Source of the DNA: Paenarthrobacter nitroguajacolicus
Lineage (GTDB): Bacteria; Actinomycetota; Actinomycetes; Actinomycetales; Micrococcaceae
Assembly: GCF_007786235.1 (NCBI RefSeq)
Contig: NZ_VNFK01000004.1
Coordinates: forward strand, 1 to 64,000
Direction: 5' to 3'
Length of the DNA: 64,000 nucleotides
Every line of letters starts with the position of its first letter. The first letter of the stretch is position 1. Shown in pieces: positions 53,845-62,399 of this stretch. Under the pieces are notes generated by a model that saw only the letters and a list, made by a program, of their open reading frames with translations, made no database searches and was not told the origin of the DNA. Position numbers and translations under genes: made by a program.

Positions 53845-54615
53845 TCAGCTGGCGCTGGTCCCCGCCACTGAGTGAACCATCGCGGTCTTCGGGTAGTTCC
53901 TTGGTTCCCGCTGTTCCGTGGCTGGAAATTCAAAGAGGTCGATCATGAGCTGCTGTTCGTAGGCTAGCTGTTGTGGGCTGCTCATGATGACCTGTCCGTC
54001 CACCGTGAAGTCCACTCCGTCCCCGGACCACCGGACACCGTAAGCGTGCGGCTTCGTGGCATCGATGGGTAGCTCGATGTCGCGGACGTCGTCGGTCAGT
54101 CGAGGATCATGGTGCGCTTTGATTCCCACCCGAACGGTGCTGCTGAGGGGACCGATCCTGTCGCCGAAAAGTTCGGTGACGCACAGCTCCCCGGAATCTT
54201 CCGGACCGGACTCCTCGAATCCCACCAGCCAGATTGCCAGCATGCAGGTCGGGTCGGCAGAAGCGCTCACTACCACCTCCAGTTCACCGGACGAGGGCGT
54301 CCACAGCCGGCGAGTGACCTGCGGAGTTTCCACCAGAAGCCCGTCGAGCCGGTGACGATGCGTGCCACGGGTGGTGCCGACAGCCCCGGAGAAGGTCCCG
54401 GTCTGGAGGTTGCTGACGCGAAACGATCCGTCGGCGTCGCGCCATGGCATCTGGTCGGCGTCGATGCGCAAGCGCAAACCATCGGTGGTGAAGTCGTAGC
54501 GGGCCCGGGACCTGGCGGGCTCGGACCACTGGGGAAGATAGTGGTCCACCCAGAGGTCCTGGTTGAGGGTAGGACCGGTAAAGCGTTCATCAAAGGATTC
54601 CGTGGGCACACGCAA
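53845..54615 (-). CDS. GH16-like (concanavalin-fold) protein
   Basis: 256 residues. FTGPTLNQDLWVDHYLPQWS and RYDFTTDGLRLRIDADQMPW at the start, ELEVVVSASADPTCMLAIWLVG in the middle and HAYGVRWSGDGVDFTVDGQ near the end match the family-16 glycosidase-type lectin fold. The catalytic pattern ExDxxE is not present as such (GELCVTELFGD occupies that place), so it may bind rather than cleave glycans. No signal peptide is visible. Stop is 4 bases from the stop of the convergent diguanylate cyclase. Confidence 0.75.
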   Translation of the reverse strand: MRVPTESFDERFTGPTLNQDLWVDHYLPQWSEPARSRARYDFTTDGLRLRIDADQMPWRDADGSFRVSNLQTGTFSGAVGTTRGTHRHRLDGLLVETPQVTRRLWTPSSGELEVVVSASADPTCMLAIWLVGFEESGPEDSGELCVTELFGDRIGPLSSTVRVGIKAHHDPRLTDDVRDIELPIDATKPHAYGVRWSGDGVDFTVDGQVIMSSPQQLAYEQQLMIDLFEFPATEQREPRNYPKTAMVHSVAGTSAS

Positions 54616-54650
54616 AGCCTAAGCCAGCCCCAGGGAAATCCCCGGCGGCG

Positions 54651-54851
54651 TCAGTCGACGAACTCCGACTGCGTCTCGATGAAGTCCCAATCCGCCAAGG
54701 TCAGCACGCCGCTGACCTTGTCCGGGTGAGGTCCGCCGGCCTCGGCAATATGTTGGAGAACCTGCAAGGGAAGTTCTTCTGCGCGCAGGTTTTCGCGGAG
54801 CCATTCCTTGCTGTCCAAGTGCAGATCAAGCCACCACATGTAGATTTCCAC
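54651..54851 (-). CDS. Small protein of unknown function
   Basis: 66 residues, acidic, helical and tryptophan-rich at the start (MWWLDLHLDSKEWL). The GTG at 54851 has AGAGGTGG 7 bases upstream; an ATG at 54839 is an alternative start. It ends 35 bases before the GH16-like gene and is divergent from the CHAT protease gene. No family recognised. Confidence 0.6.
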   Translation of the reverse strand: MEIYMWWLDLHLDSKEWLRENLRAEELPLQVLQHIAEAGGPHPDKVSGVLTLADWDFIETQSEFVD

Positions 54852-55018
54852 CGCGGGACCACCTCTCGTCGAATTAACCGTAGGCCGGGGCCGTGGTGTC
54901 TTCAAGAGCCAGCACCCGTTGGGCCCTTGTAAGGCGCGAAGCGAAGGGCCAATCTATTCGTAAGGGCATCCGGCCCTCTGTTCTGGAGCCGGCCCACCCT
55001 TCGCAAAAGGGATCCGCG

Positions 55019-57598
55019 ATGGACTGTGACATCGAGTTGGAAATAGATACCGGCTCCGCACGCGGTGAATACACGGTGCACGTGGTCCGTGCTCCGGCGG
55101 GAGGCCACGCGTCCGGAATGTTCACCTTGGATGTGGATGGCATCCTGGACCGGCTTCCGCAGCTCGAAGCCACTGTCCTGGCGTCAGCCGTCGCGGCCCG
55201 GCGGACCATGCCCGTGGCCGAGATGGCCGTCCGCGAAGTGGGCCAGGAACTGTTCCAGGCCCTGTTTACCCGCGAGGTTTACGGAACGTATCGGGCTAGT
55301 TTGGGCGCCGCCCAGCACGCCGGCCAACAACTCAGGGTGGTCCTGAGATTGGCGGCCCCCGAACTTGCCACCATGCCATGGGAAACCCTCTTTGATCCGG
55401 AGACTGAAACGTACCTCTGCCAGACCGAGCCCTTGCTTCGGCACGTCCCGGCGCCGGATTACCACCAGAACCCCCTGGATGTGGCTCCCCCGCTGCGCAT
55501 CCTGGGAATTGTTGCATCTCCCCGGGACCTCCCTACCTTGGACGTTGCCGCAGAAAAGGAACACCTGGGCAGGGCACTCGCTGGGCCGGTGGCGGAAGGC
55601 CGCGTGGAGCTGGTCTGGGCCAAGAGCGGGACGTGGGATGACGTGCAGTCCATGCTGCTGGCGGGTCCTTGGCACGTAGTTCATTTTGTAGGCCACGGCG
55701 ACTACGACTCCCGGACCGACGAAGGCAGGATCGCGCTGGTCGGCTCCGATGGCAGGGCCTCGATGGTCCGCGCCGTCCGCTTGATGGCGCTGCTCAGCGT
55801 CGCCGCGCCACGGCCACGGCTGGTGGTGCTGAATTCGTGTTCCTCGGGTGAAATGGGCCCATCGGATCTCTTCTCCGGCACCGCCTCGTCCCTTGTTCGC
55901 AGCGGAATTGGTGCCGTGGCCGCCATGCAGTTCGCCATCAGCGACTACGCGGCCATCGCGTTCGCCCACGGTTTCTACGCCGCCATAGCCAACGGCAGGA
56001 CAGTGGACGAGGCCGCCCGCGTCGGCAGGATCTCGGTGATGGCCAGCCCGGACGGCACGCTCGAATGGGTCACACCGGCCCTCTATGTCCGTGGCGGTTC
56101 CACGCAGCTGTTCACCCTGAAAGGCACGCCGCGCGCGCCGGCTTTTGTTGAAGGCACGACGGCGGCGGCGTTCCAGGGCGGTCCGGCTCCGGTTCCAGCT
56201 GCCACGGGTCAGGCGGCCCCCACCCAAGCCACGCAAGCCCAGGCCAACGCCGACCAAGCAATGAAGCGCGCCCAGCTCCGGGCACTCTACGTGCAGGCGT
56301 CCGCAGAGTTGCGCGCCCGACGCTTCGAGCAGGCTGTTGAGTTGTTCGACGACCTCCTCACCCTCGAACCGGACTACCGGGACGCACCTGCGCTGAGGGA
56401 CACTGCACGCAGACGCCTGGACATGGCCCGCGCATACCGCGAAGCGCTTGAAGCAGAAGAGGCGGGTGACTGGCTGGCCGCCGCCGACGGGTTCGCCGTG
56501 GTCCAGGACGATCCCGAGTTCCCCGAGGCCGCGGCACGGAAACAGGACTGCGAGCGCCGCCAACGCATCTCCGACCTGCAGGGCGAACTGCGCTACCACT
56601 CGTCCCTGGGCTCTTGGGAAGCGGTGTTGGATGTGTCTGCGGAACTGGAGTCAGTGGATGCCGCTGCGGCTGACCCCGATGGACTCGCTACTGTGGCGCG
56701 GGTTGAGATCGAGAAAGCCAAGCCTAAGGAACCGCCCAAGCCTGAAGCACCTGAGGTCGATGCTGAGGCACATGGTTCATATACCGCCGTATCCCCGCCG
56801 CCAACTCCACCAACGCCACCGCGGAAACCGCCGGAGAGCGCCGCTGCCGCAGCGAGCGCCAGGCAAACAGCGAAGCCAGCCACAACCCCACCCCGTGCCG
56901 CGCCGCTTGCTGGTGTCCCGGCGTCGGACGCTGGCGTTTCGGCGTCCCGCCTCGACTCGGCGCCTCGTCCTGGCCCGGCGCCGCGTCCTGGCCCGGCGCC
57001 GCATGACGAACCCGTGCCGATGCCGCTCGCTTGGGTTCCACTCGCCTGGGGCGGTGCAGCCCTGGCCTTGGCGGGCGGACTCGGGGCTTGCTTCGCGATC
57101 TACTTCCTGTGGTTCGACGACAACTACTGGTACGAGAGCGGCGGAGATGGCTCCCTCCGTGTGGTTTATGGCTTGGTCGCGCCCTTTGGGTACCTGCTGC
57201 TGGCGGTTGCCGGACTTCCGGATCGGACCATGCTGGGACGGCTGGTGATGGCCGGCGTGGTGGTGTCCATGGCGGTTTTCGGGCTGTCAGGGCTCAATTA
57301 CACCGTGGAACTGACCGCCGTCGTGGCCAGCTTTGTGCACGCGGGCTTCGGGCTGTGGGCTGGGATCCTGGCCATCCGAGCGCGGAAATCCCAACCGTTG
57401 GGATGGTTGCTGTTGTGGCCCACGGTGACCATTCCGTTCGTCTGGATCGAGGACAAAGGGGTGTTCCTTGAATCCTGGTATCGGACGCACGCCTACTTCG
57501 TCTTGATACAGCTCTTGGTGGTGTGCGCAGCCGGTATCGGCCTCTTGGTCGCCGCCCGCCGCCTGAGGCCACGGTCGGCAGAAAGGACAGGAACATGA
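55019..57598 (+). CDS. Membrane-anchored CHAT-domain (caspase-like) protease with TPR-like region
   Basis: 859 residues. About 100-370 are a CHAT domain: catalytic His226 in VVHFVGHGDYD and catalytic Cys274 in RLVVLNSCSSGEMG, as in caspase-HetF-associated peptidases. About 415-570 are helical, TPR-like repeats (RALYVQASAELRARRFEQAVELFDDLL). About 575-680 are a Pro/Ala-rich linker. About 675-855 hold six membrane helices and a basic end. AAAAGGG precedes the ATG. It overlaps the Trypco1 gene by 4 bases, a pairing seen in actinobacterial conflict systems. A STAND/NACHT NTPase partner is missing here. Confidence 0.93.
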   Translation: MDCDIELEIDTGSARGEYTVHVVRAPAGGHASGMFTLDVDGILDRLPQLEATVLASAVAARRTMPVAEMAVREVGQELFQALFTREVYGTYRASLGAAQHAGQQLRVVLRLAAPELATMPWETLFDPETETYLCQTEPLLRHVPAPDYHQNPLDVAPPLRILGIVASPRDLPTLDVAAEKEHLGRALAGPVAEGRVELVWAKSGTWDDVQSMLLAGPWHVVHFVGHGDYDSRTDEGRIALVGSDGRASMVRAVRLMALLSVAAPRPRLVVLNSCSSGEMGPSDLFSGTASSLVRSGIGAVAAMQFAISDYAAIAFAHGFYAAIANGRTVDEAARVGRISVMASPDGTLEWVTPALYVRGGSTQLFTLKGTPRAPAFVEGTTAAAFQGGPAPVPAATGQAAPTQATQAQANADQAMKRAQLRALYVQASAELRARRFEQAVELFDDLLTLEPDYRDAPALRDTARRRLDMARAYREALEAEEAGDWLAAADGFAVVQDDPEFPEAAARKQDCERRQRISDLQGELRYHSSLGSWEAVLDVSAELESVDAAAADPDGLATVARVEIEKAKPKEPPKPEAPEVDAEAHGSYTAVSPPPTPPTPPRKPPESAAAAASARQTAKPATTPPRAAPLAGVPASDAGVSASRLDSAPRPGPAPRPGPAPHDEPVPMPLAWVPLAWGGAALALAGGLGACFAIYFLWFDDNYWYESGGDGSLRVVYGLVAPFGYLLLAVAGLPDRTMLGRLVMAGVVVSMAVFGLSGLNYTVELTAVVASFVHAGFGLWAGILAIRARKSQPLGWLLLWPTVTIPFVWIEDKGVFLESWYRTHAYFVLIQLLVVCAAGIGLLVAARRLRPRSAERTGT

Positions 57599-57939
57599 GC
57601 AGGTTGGTTGAGTTCAGCACTGACGACGGCGGCACGGTGGTTGTGGAGGTCGCGAGCGCAGCGGGGAGCCTGGTGACAAGGGGCGGCGACCACGCGGGCG
57701 AACATTCGGGCGTGTTCGCGAGGGCCCAGCAGACCTTCGAGCGGGCGTTGGCGCATGTCCGTCCCGCGGTTCAAGGCGTGATCGACGAGCTGCTGAGCCT
57801 GGAGAACCGGCCGGACGAGGTCAGCGTGGAGTTCGGCATCGACCTTCATGCGGAAGCAGGGGCGTTTATTGCCTCGGCCAGTACGGCGTCCAACTTCAAG
57901 GTGCGGCTCACGTGGAACAAGCCGTCTCCGCCCACCTAG
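57595..57939 (+). CDS. Trypsin-co-occurring domain 1 (Trypco1, CU044_2847-type) protein
   Basis: 114 residues. The pattern LVEFSTDDGGTVVVEV at the start, RAQQTFERALAHVRPAVQGVIDELL in the helical middle and VSVEFGIDLHAEAGAFIASASTASNFKVRLTW at the end is the signature I recall for CU044_2847-type proteins, also called Trypco1, found beside trypsin-like and CHAT proteases. ATG overlaps the protease stop (ATGA) with AAAGGACAGGAAC upstream, so the pair is co-translated. It may be a substrate, adaptor or effector-associated module for the CHAT protease. Confidence 0.85.
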   Translation: MSRLVEFSTDDGGTVVVEVASAAGSLVTRGGDHAGEHSGVFARAQQTFERALAHVRPAVQGVIDELLSLENRPDEVSVEFGIDLHAEAGAFIASASTASNFKVRLTWNKPSPPT

Positions 57940-57992
57940 GTTGGGTGGGAAACAGCCTGTTCAACGGCACCCCGCGGCGCAACAATAAGGGT

Positions 57993-58499
57993 ATGGCTGC
58001 GGAGAATTTCAGCGGACGGATTCCCTTGGTGGTGGGCGTCTTGCCGGACCAGCATGTGGAAGTGCTGCAGACCGCCCGGACTCTCGCCGAGCAGCTCGGC
58101 GTGCCCTTGGTGTGCGCTTATGTGGATGAGGCCAGTTATCTGGTGGAGTGGGACCCGTCGCGCGAGACACACCGGATGTCGCTTCACCCGGAGAAGGATG
58201 ACGAGGATGTCGCCGCCGTTCGTGACGGTCTTGGCAAAGTGATCGGTGACGCCATGGGTGGCGGCACGGCGGATTGGACGTTGCGGTTGTTGGCCGGCGA
58301 TCCCGCCCGTGCCCTGGGCCGCTTGGCCTCCGATATCAATGCTTCCATGATCATTGTGGGTACTCCCGAGCCTGGTTTGGGCCATCGGATTTCCGAGGCC
58401 TTGAACGGTTCGGTGGCGGCGTGGCTCAGCCATCACCAGCGCCGCCCAGTGCTGATCGTCCCCCAGAAAAAGAGGCCTGAAGCGGCACATAAAAACTAA
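57993..58499 (+). CDS. Universal stress protein (UspA family)
   Basis: 168 residues. VVGVLPDQHVEVLQTARTLAEQLGVPLVCAYV at the start and IIVGTPEPGLGHRISEALNGSVAAWLSHHQRRPVLIVP at the end are the Usp nucleotide-binding core (G-x2-G-x8-G-S pattern present as GTPEPGLGHRISEALNGSV). It starts 53 bases after the Trypco1 gene, at the ATG at 57993 (AAGG close by), and ends before a strong terminator, so it may belong to the CHAT-Trypco1 unit. Confidence 0.9.
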   Translation: MAAENFSGRIPLVVGVLPDQHVEVLQTARTLAEQLGVPLVCAYVDEASYLVEWDPSRETHRMSLHPEKDDEDVAAVRDGLGKVIGDAMGGGTADWTLRLLAGDPARALGRLASDINASMIIVGTPEPGLGHRISEALNGSVAAWLSHHQRRPVLIVPQKKRPEAAHKN

Positions 58500-58557
58500 A
58501 GCGAAAGTACTTATTCGAGGTGGTGGCAATGGGGTCTCACGCGACGTAGAGTAATTA

Positions 58558-58636
58558 CTGCAGGACGGCGAAAGCCCCTGCTCAAAGACCGCTCCGGAGT
58601 GCGTATCCCCCAATAACGCACTCCGGAGCTCTTTGT
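58558..58636 (+). ncRNA. Candidate small structured RNA downstream of uspA
   Basis: A possible -10 (TAGAGT, 58547-58552) is followed by a hairpin at 58560-58581 (GCAGG.GGC-GAAA-GCC.CCTGC, a GNRA tetraloop) and then by the strong terminator 58591-58629 with a T-rich tail. Two compact hairpins with a good terminator in a 200-base gap could be an independent sRNA, but the -35 is weak and it may just be the 3' end of the uspA mRNA. Confidence 0.25.
58591..58629 (+). terminator. Intrinsic terminator after uspA
   Basis: Perfect 14-bp stem (GCTCCGGAGTGCGT, 58591-58604 and 58616-58629) with an 11-base C-rich loop, followed by CTTTGTTTT. Confidence 0.9.
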
Positions 58637-58699
58637 TTTAAGTGCCGGTTTCAGGCTCACCAACTCACGACGCCGGCACCCGGGTTGGGTGCCGCGGGG

Positions 58700-60091
58700 T
58701 CACCTGACGAAGGTGTACAGCAGGGCCGCCATTCCGAAGCCCACAATGGACAGCACGGTTTCCAGCACGGTCCAGGTCTTCAAGGTGTCCTTGACGGACA
58801 TATTGAAGTACTTGGAAATGATCCAGAATCCGCCATCGTTGACGTGGCTGGCGATGATGGAGCCCGAGGAAATGGCCACCACGATCAGCGCGAGCTGGGG
58901 TTGCGAGTACCCCGAGGCCAGGCTCGGCGCGAGAATGCCGCCAGTGGTCACGATCGCAACCGTGGCCGAGCCCTGCGCGATGCGCATGCCGGCGCTGATC
59001 ACGAACGCGGACAGGATGATCGGCAGGCCGGCCTGGGACAGTGAATCCGCCACGGCTTTGCCCACACCGGTGGCCGAGAGGACTGCTCCGAAGAAGGCGC
59101 CGGCACCGACAACCAGCAGGATCATGCCCACCGGACGCAACGAGGAACCCGTGATTTCGCTGAGCTCGGCGGAAGTCATGCCGCGCCGGATACCCAGGAG
59201 CCACATGGCCAGGAGCACGGCGACGGTCAGCGCGATGGCCGGGTTGCCGAAGAACTGGAGGACGTCACGGAACGTGCCTGCGGGAGCGAAGATGTTGCCG
59301 AAGGTTCCGCCGAGGATCAGGATCATGGGCAGGCCGATGGCCAGGAGCACCAGGCCGATGGACGGTTCGTGGCCCTTGGCTTCCTCGGCCTCGGGAACAA
59401 TGCGGTCCTCCGGCACGGAAACCATCACACGCTTGCCGATCCACGTGCCCCACAAGATGCCGGAAGCGAACCAGGCCGGGATACCGCAGATGAGGCCCAT
59501 GAGGATGATCCAGCCGAGGTCCACGCCGAACAGGCCGGCCGCAGCAACGGGACCGGGGTGCGGCGGAAGGAAGGCGTGCGTCACGGAGAGGCCTGCCAGC
59601 AGCGGCAGTGCGTACACTGCCAGGGACTTGCCGCCACGGATCGCGGCAACATAGACCAATGGCGCCAGGACAAAGATGCCGATATCGAAGAACACCGGAA
59701 TACCCAGCACAAAGCCGGTGATGCCCATGGCGAGCGGGGTGCCCTTTTCACCGAAGATCTTCACGAGCCGTCCGAGCAGCACTTCGGCACCACCGGAGCG
59801 TTCCAGGATGGCGCCAAGCACGGTACCGAGGCCGATGATCACGGTGATGTGGCCAAGGATGCCTGCGAAGCCCTTCTCAATGAGGGCGTCGCTGCTCTTG
59901 GTCGCTGAGCCCACCAGGGCTTCCACGGAGATCCCACCCACCAGGGCCACGATCACACCGGTTCCCACCAAGGCGATGAACGGTTCGAGCTTGACCTTAA
60001 TGATCAGGAACAGCAGCAGGGCGATGCCGGCACCTGCCAGGAGGAGCAGGCCGGCGGTGTCGTGCCGCAGCCATTCAAGGAATTCAGTCAT
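58700..60091 (-). CDS. GntP-family gluconate:H+ symporter
   Basis: 463 residues with 12-14 membrane helices. GITGFVLGIPVFFDIGIFVLAPLVY, HAFLPPHPGPVAAAGLFGVDLG and SHVNDGGFWIISKYFNMSVKDTLKTW are GntP family signatures. The ATG at 60091 starts the first helix; an in-frame opening upstream is not supported. It lies 22 bases after the KDPG aldolase gene, so the imported sugar acid is probably broken down through that enzyme. GntP proteins carry gluconate, idonate or, by context here, possibly glucosaminate-type acids. Confidence 0.92.
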   Translation of the reverse strand: MTEFLEWLRHDTAGLLLLAGAGIALLLFLIIKVKLEPFIALVGTGVIVALVGGISVEALVGSATKSSDALIEKGFAGILGHITVIIGLGTVLGAILERSGGAEVLLGRLVKIFGEKGTPLAMGITGFVLGIPVFFDIGIFVLAPLVYVAAIRGGKSLAVYALPLLAGLSVTHAFLPPHPGPVAAAGLFGVDLGWIILMGLICGIPAWFASGILWGTWIGKRVMVSVPEDRIVPEAEEAKGHEPSIGLVLLAIGLPMILILGGTFGNIFAPAGTFRDVLQFFGNPAIALTVAVLLAMWLLGIRRGMTSAELSEITGSSLRPVGMILLVVGAGAFFGAVLSATGVGKAVADSLSQAGLPIILSAFVISAGMRIAQGSATVAIVTTGGILAPSLASGYSQPQLALIVVAISSGSIIASHVNDGGFWIISKYFNMSVKDTLKTWTVLETVLSIVGFGMAALLYTFVR

Positions 60092-60113
60092 GACGAGTCT
60101 TTCTGGGTAAGTC

Positions 60114-60749
60114 CTACTTGAGGGTGCCGGTGAAGGCTGCGGCACGTGCCGCGATGTCTGCCCAGTCACCTGCAGCGACGGCTGCGGGCGGGACTACGCT
60201 GGTGCCGCAGCAGACTGCGGCAGCACCGGCGTCGAGGTAGCTCTTGGCGTTGGAGGCGTCGATGCCCCCCGAAGGCAGCAAGCGGATGCCCGGGTACGGG
60301 CCCTGCAGGTCCTTCAGGTACGCCGGACCGAGCTGCCGGGCGGGGAAAATCTTGACGGCGGCCGAACCCAGGTCCAGGGCTTGGGCCACCTCGGTGGGGG
60401 TCATGGCGCCGAGGCTGAACGGGATTCCCGCAGCCACGGCGACGGCGGCGACCTCCGGCCTGAGGCCGGGCGTCACCAGGAACTGCGCCCCGGCGTCGAT
60501 CGCTGCGCGGGCTTGGGCGCCGGTCATCACCGTGCCGATTCCGACGGCGGCACCGTGGTCCGCCGCCGTCTCCGCCGCGCGCTTGACGTGCTTGAGCACA
60601 TCCGGCGTGGTGAACGTGAGCTCGACGCTGCGGATGCCGCCGTCGGCCAGTGCCCGGCAGAGATCCGCGGCATCGGTGATGGACGGGGCGCGGACCACGG
60701 CCAGGGTGCGGTCCGCTTCGAGCTGCTGGAGGAATTGTTCGGGGGTCAT
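60114..60749 (-). CDS. eda: 2-Keto-3-deoxy-6-phosphogluconate/4-hydroxy-2-oxoglutarate aldolase
   Basis: 211-residue class I aldolase. Schiff-base Lys133 is in AAVKIFPA, catalytic Glu43 in SVELTFTTP, and GIGTVMTGAQARAAIDAGAQFLVTPG and SGGID are intact; the numbering matches E. coli Eda. It splits KDPG to pyruvate and glyceraldehyde 3-phosphate. It overlaps the D-aminoacylase-like gene by 4 bases and lies ahead of gntP, so it is dedicated to this sugar-acid unit. Confidence 0.95.
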   Translation of the reverse strand: MTPEQFLQQLEADRTLAVVRAPSITDAADLCRALADGGIRSVELTFTTPDVLKHVKRAAETAADHGAAVGIGTVMTGAQARAAIDAGAQFLVTPGLRPEVAAVAVAAGIPFSLGAMTPTEVAQALDLGSAAVKIFPARQLGPAYLKDLQGPYPGIRLLPSGGIDASNAKSYLDAGAAAVCCGTSVVPPAAVAAGDWADIAARAAAFTGTLK

Positions 60750-62389
60750 TGTTGTCCTTCTCGGGTGAGGCCGTCACTGTGTCGGCGCAGGGCACGGCCG
60801 GCGCGGGCGCCGGTGGGCTGGCCGCCGTCGATCGCTGCGGTGCCGTTGACGAAGACGTACTGGATGCCGCTGGCGGCTTGGCGGGGGTTCTCAAAAGTGG
60901 CTTCGTCTCGGATGGTCTCCGGGTCGAAGAGCACGACGTCGGCTGCGTAGCCTTCGCGGACCAGTCCCCTCTTGTGGAGCTTGAGTCGGGCGGCGGGGCG
61001 GCCACTAAGGTGGTGGACTGTTTCCTCGAGGCTGAGCAGGCCGAGGTCGCGGGAGTAGTGGCCGAGGTAGCGCGGGAACGTACCCCAGGCGCGGGGGTGT
61101 GGTTTGGCGCCGACCAGGAGTCCGTCGCTGCCGCCGGTGTGGGTGCGGTGCTTCATGATGGCCTGGACGTTTTCCTCGTGACCGACGTGTTGCAGGATGC
61201 CGGTGCCGAGGCGGTCTTCCGTGAGGATGAGCGCGAACACGTCGAACGGATCCTGCCGGGCTTCGGCCGCGATGTCCCGGACGGTCTTGCCCACGTAGCC
61301 TGCGAGCGCCGGGTTCTGCACTCCGCTGATCTCCAGGGTGTCCCACTCGGCAACGACGCCGTGGCAGCCGTCGGAGCCGTAGACCTCCACGGCTTCACGG
61401 ATTCTGGCTCTTGTTCCGGGGTCGGCCAGCCGGGCCAAGGTGGCCTCGGTGCCGCCGGATGAGGCCCAGCTCGGGAGAATGGCACTGAGTGTCGTGGCCC
61501 CCGGGAGGTACGGATACGTGTCCAGGGTGATGTCCACACCCTGGTCCAAGGCTTGGTCGATCAGCTCCAGGAGTTCCCCGGCACGGCCCTTGTTCTCCGC
61601 GAAGTTCATGGTGGCGTGGGACAGGTGCAGGGCGCAGCCGGTGTCGCGGCTGAGTCCGATCATCTCCCCGTAGGCTCCCAAGGCGCCTTTGCCGTAGGAA
61701 CGGTGGTGGGGTGCGTAGAAGCCACCCAGTTCACCCACCGCGCGGAGGAGCCCGGCCAGTTCCTCGGTCTGGGCGTACATACCCGGCGTATAGGTCAGGC
61801 CCGAAGACATTCCCACGGCTCCCTCTTCCATCGCCGTGCGGATGACGTCCTGCATCTGCTGTTGTTGCTCCGGCGTGGGGTCTCCTTCAGCGAAACCCAT
61901 CACCATGGCCCGGACGGTCCCTTGGGGTACGAGGTAGGCGGCGTTGGTGGCGATGCGGCCGCCCTCTTCTACGCTGTCGAGGCGGTCGAGGTACTCGCCC
62001 ACGGTCCGCCAGTTCCAGTCGAAGCCGGCCGGGTTGTCGTTCCAGCCCGCGATTTTCTCCCGGACACCGGCCAGTGTGGCGTCGTCCACGGGCGCATAGG
62101 ACAGTCCGTCCTGGCCCAGCAATTCCGTGGTGACGCCTTGGCTGAGCTTGGCGTAGTGGTCCCGGTTGACCAACAGTTGCAGGTCCGAGTGTGCGTGCAT
62201 GTCGATGAAACCGGGGCTCAGGACCAGCCCGGTAGCATCGATGACACGCTCTGCGCCCGTGTCCGCTGCGGTGAGGCTTCCGGCGTCGACGACGGCGGCA
62301 ATCACCGCACCGTCCAGCAGGACGTCCGCTGGGCGGCGGTCCGCTCCGGTTCCGTCCACCAAGGTGGCGTTGCTGATGAGGGTCTTCAT
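60746..62389 (-). CDS. N-acyl-D-amino-acid deacylase-like amidohydrolase with an unusual metal site
   Basis: 547 residues of the D-aminoacylase branch of the amidohydrolase superfamily. Metal motif HAH is at residues 65-67 (FIDMHAHSD), and LTYTPGMYAQTEELAGLLRAV and GGSDGLLVGAKPHPRAWGTFPRYLGHY are characteristic. In the reference D-aminoacylase the metal-bridging residue is a Cys in GNCG; here the same place reads LLGQDGLSYAP, with Asp95 instead of Cys. The neighbours (KDPG aldolase, GntP, KDG kinase) suggest an N-acyl amino sugar acid as substrate rather than a D-amino acid. It overlaps eda. Confidence 0.88.
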   Translation of the reverse strand: MKTLISNATLVDGTGADRRPADVLLDGAVIAAVVDAGSLTAADTGAERVIDATGLVLSPGFIDMHAHSDLQLLVNRDHYAKLSQGVTTELLGQDGLSYAPVDDATLAGVREKIAGWNDNPAGFDWNWRTVGEYLDRLDSVEEGGRIATNAAYLVPQGTVRAMVMGFAEGDPTPEQQQQMQDVIRTAMEEGAVGMSSGLTYTPGMYAQTEELAGLLRAVGELGGFYAPHHRSYGKGALGAYGEMIGLSRDTGCALHLSHATMNFAENKGRAGELLELIDQALDQGVDITLDTYPYLPGATTLSAILPSWASSGGTEATLARLADPGTRARIREAVEVYGSDGCHGVVAEWDTLEISGVQNPALAGYVGKTVRDIAAEARQDPFDVFALILTEDRLGTGILQHVGHEENVQAIMKHRTHTGGSDGLLVGAKPHPRAWGTFPRYLGHYSRDLGLLSLEETVHHLSGRPAARLKLHKRGLVREGYAADVVLFDPETIRDEATFENPRQAASGIQYVFVNGTAAIDGGQPTGARAGRALRRHSDGLTREGQQ

Positions 62390-62399
62390 GGCAGGGGTC

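Noticed and set aside
55184..56599. 471-codon minus-strand frame inside the CHAT gene
   Set aside because: The plus strand has catalytic His/Cys, TPR-like and membrane segments; the minus frame is a codon-bias artefact.
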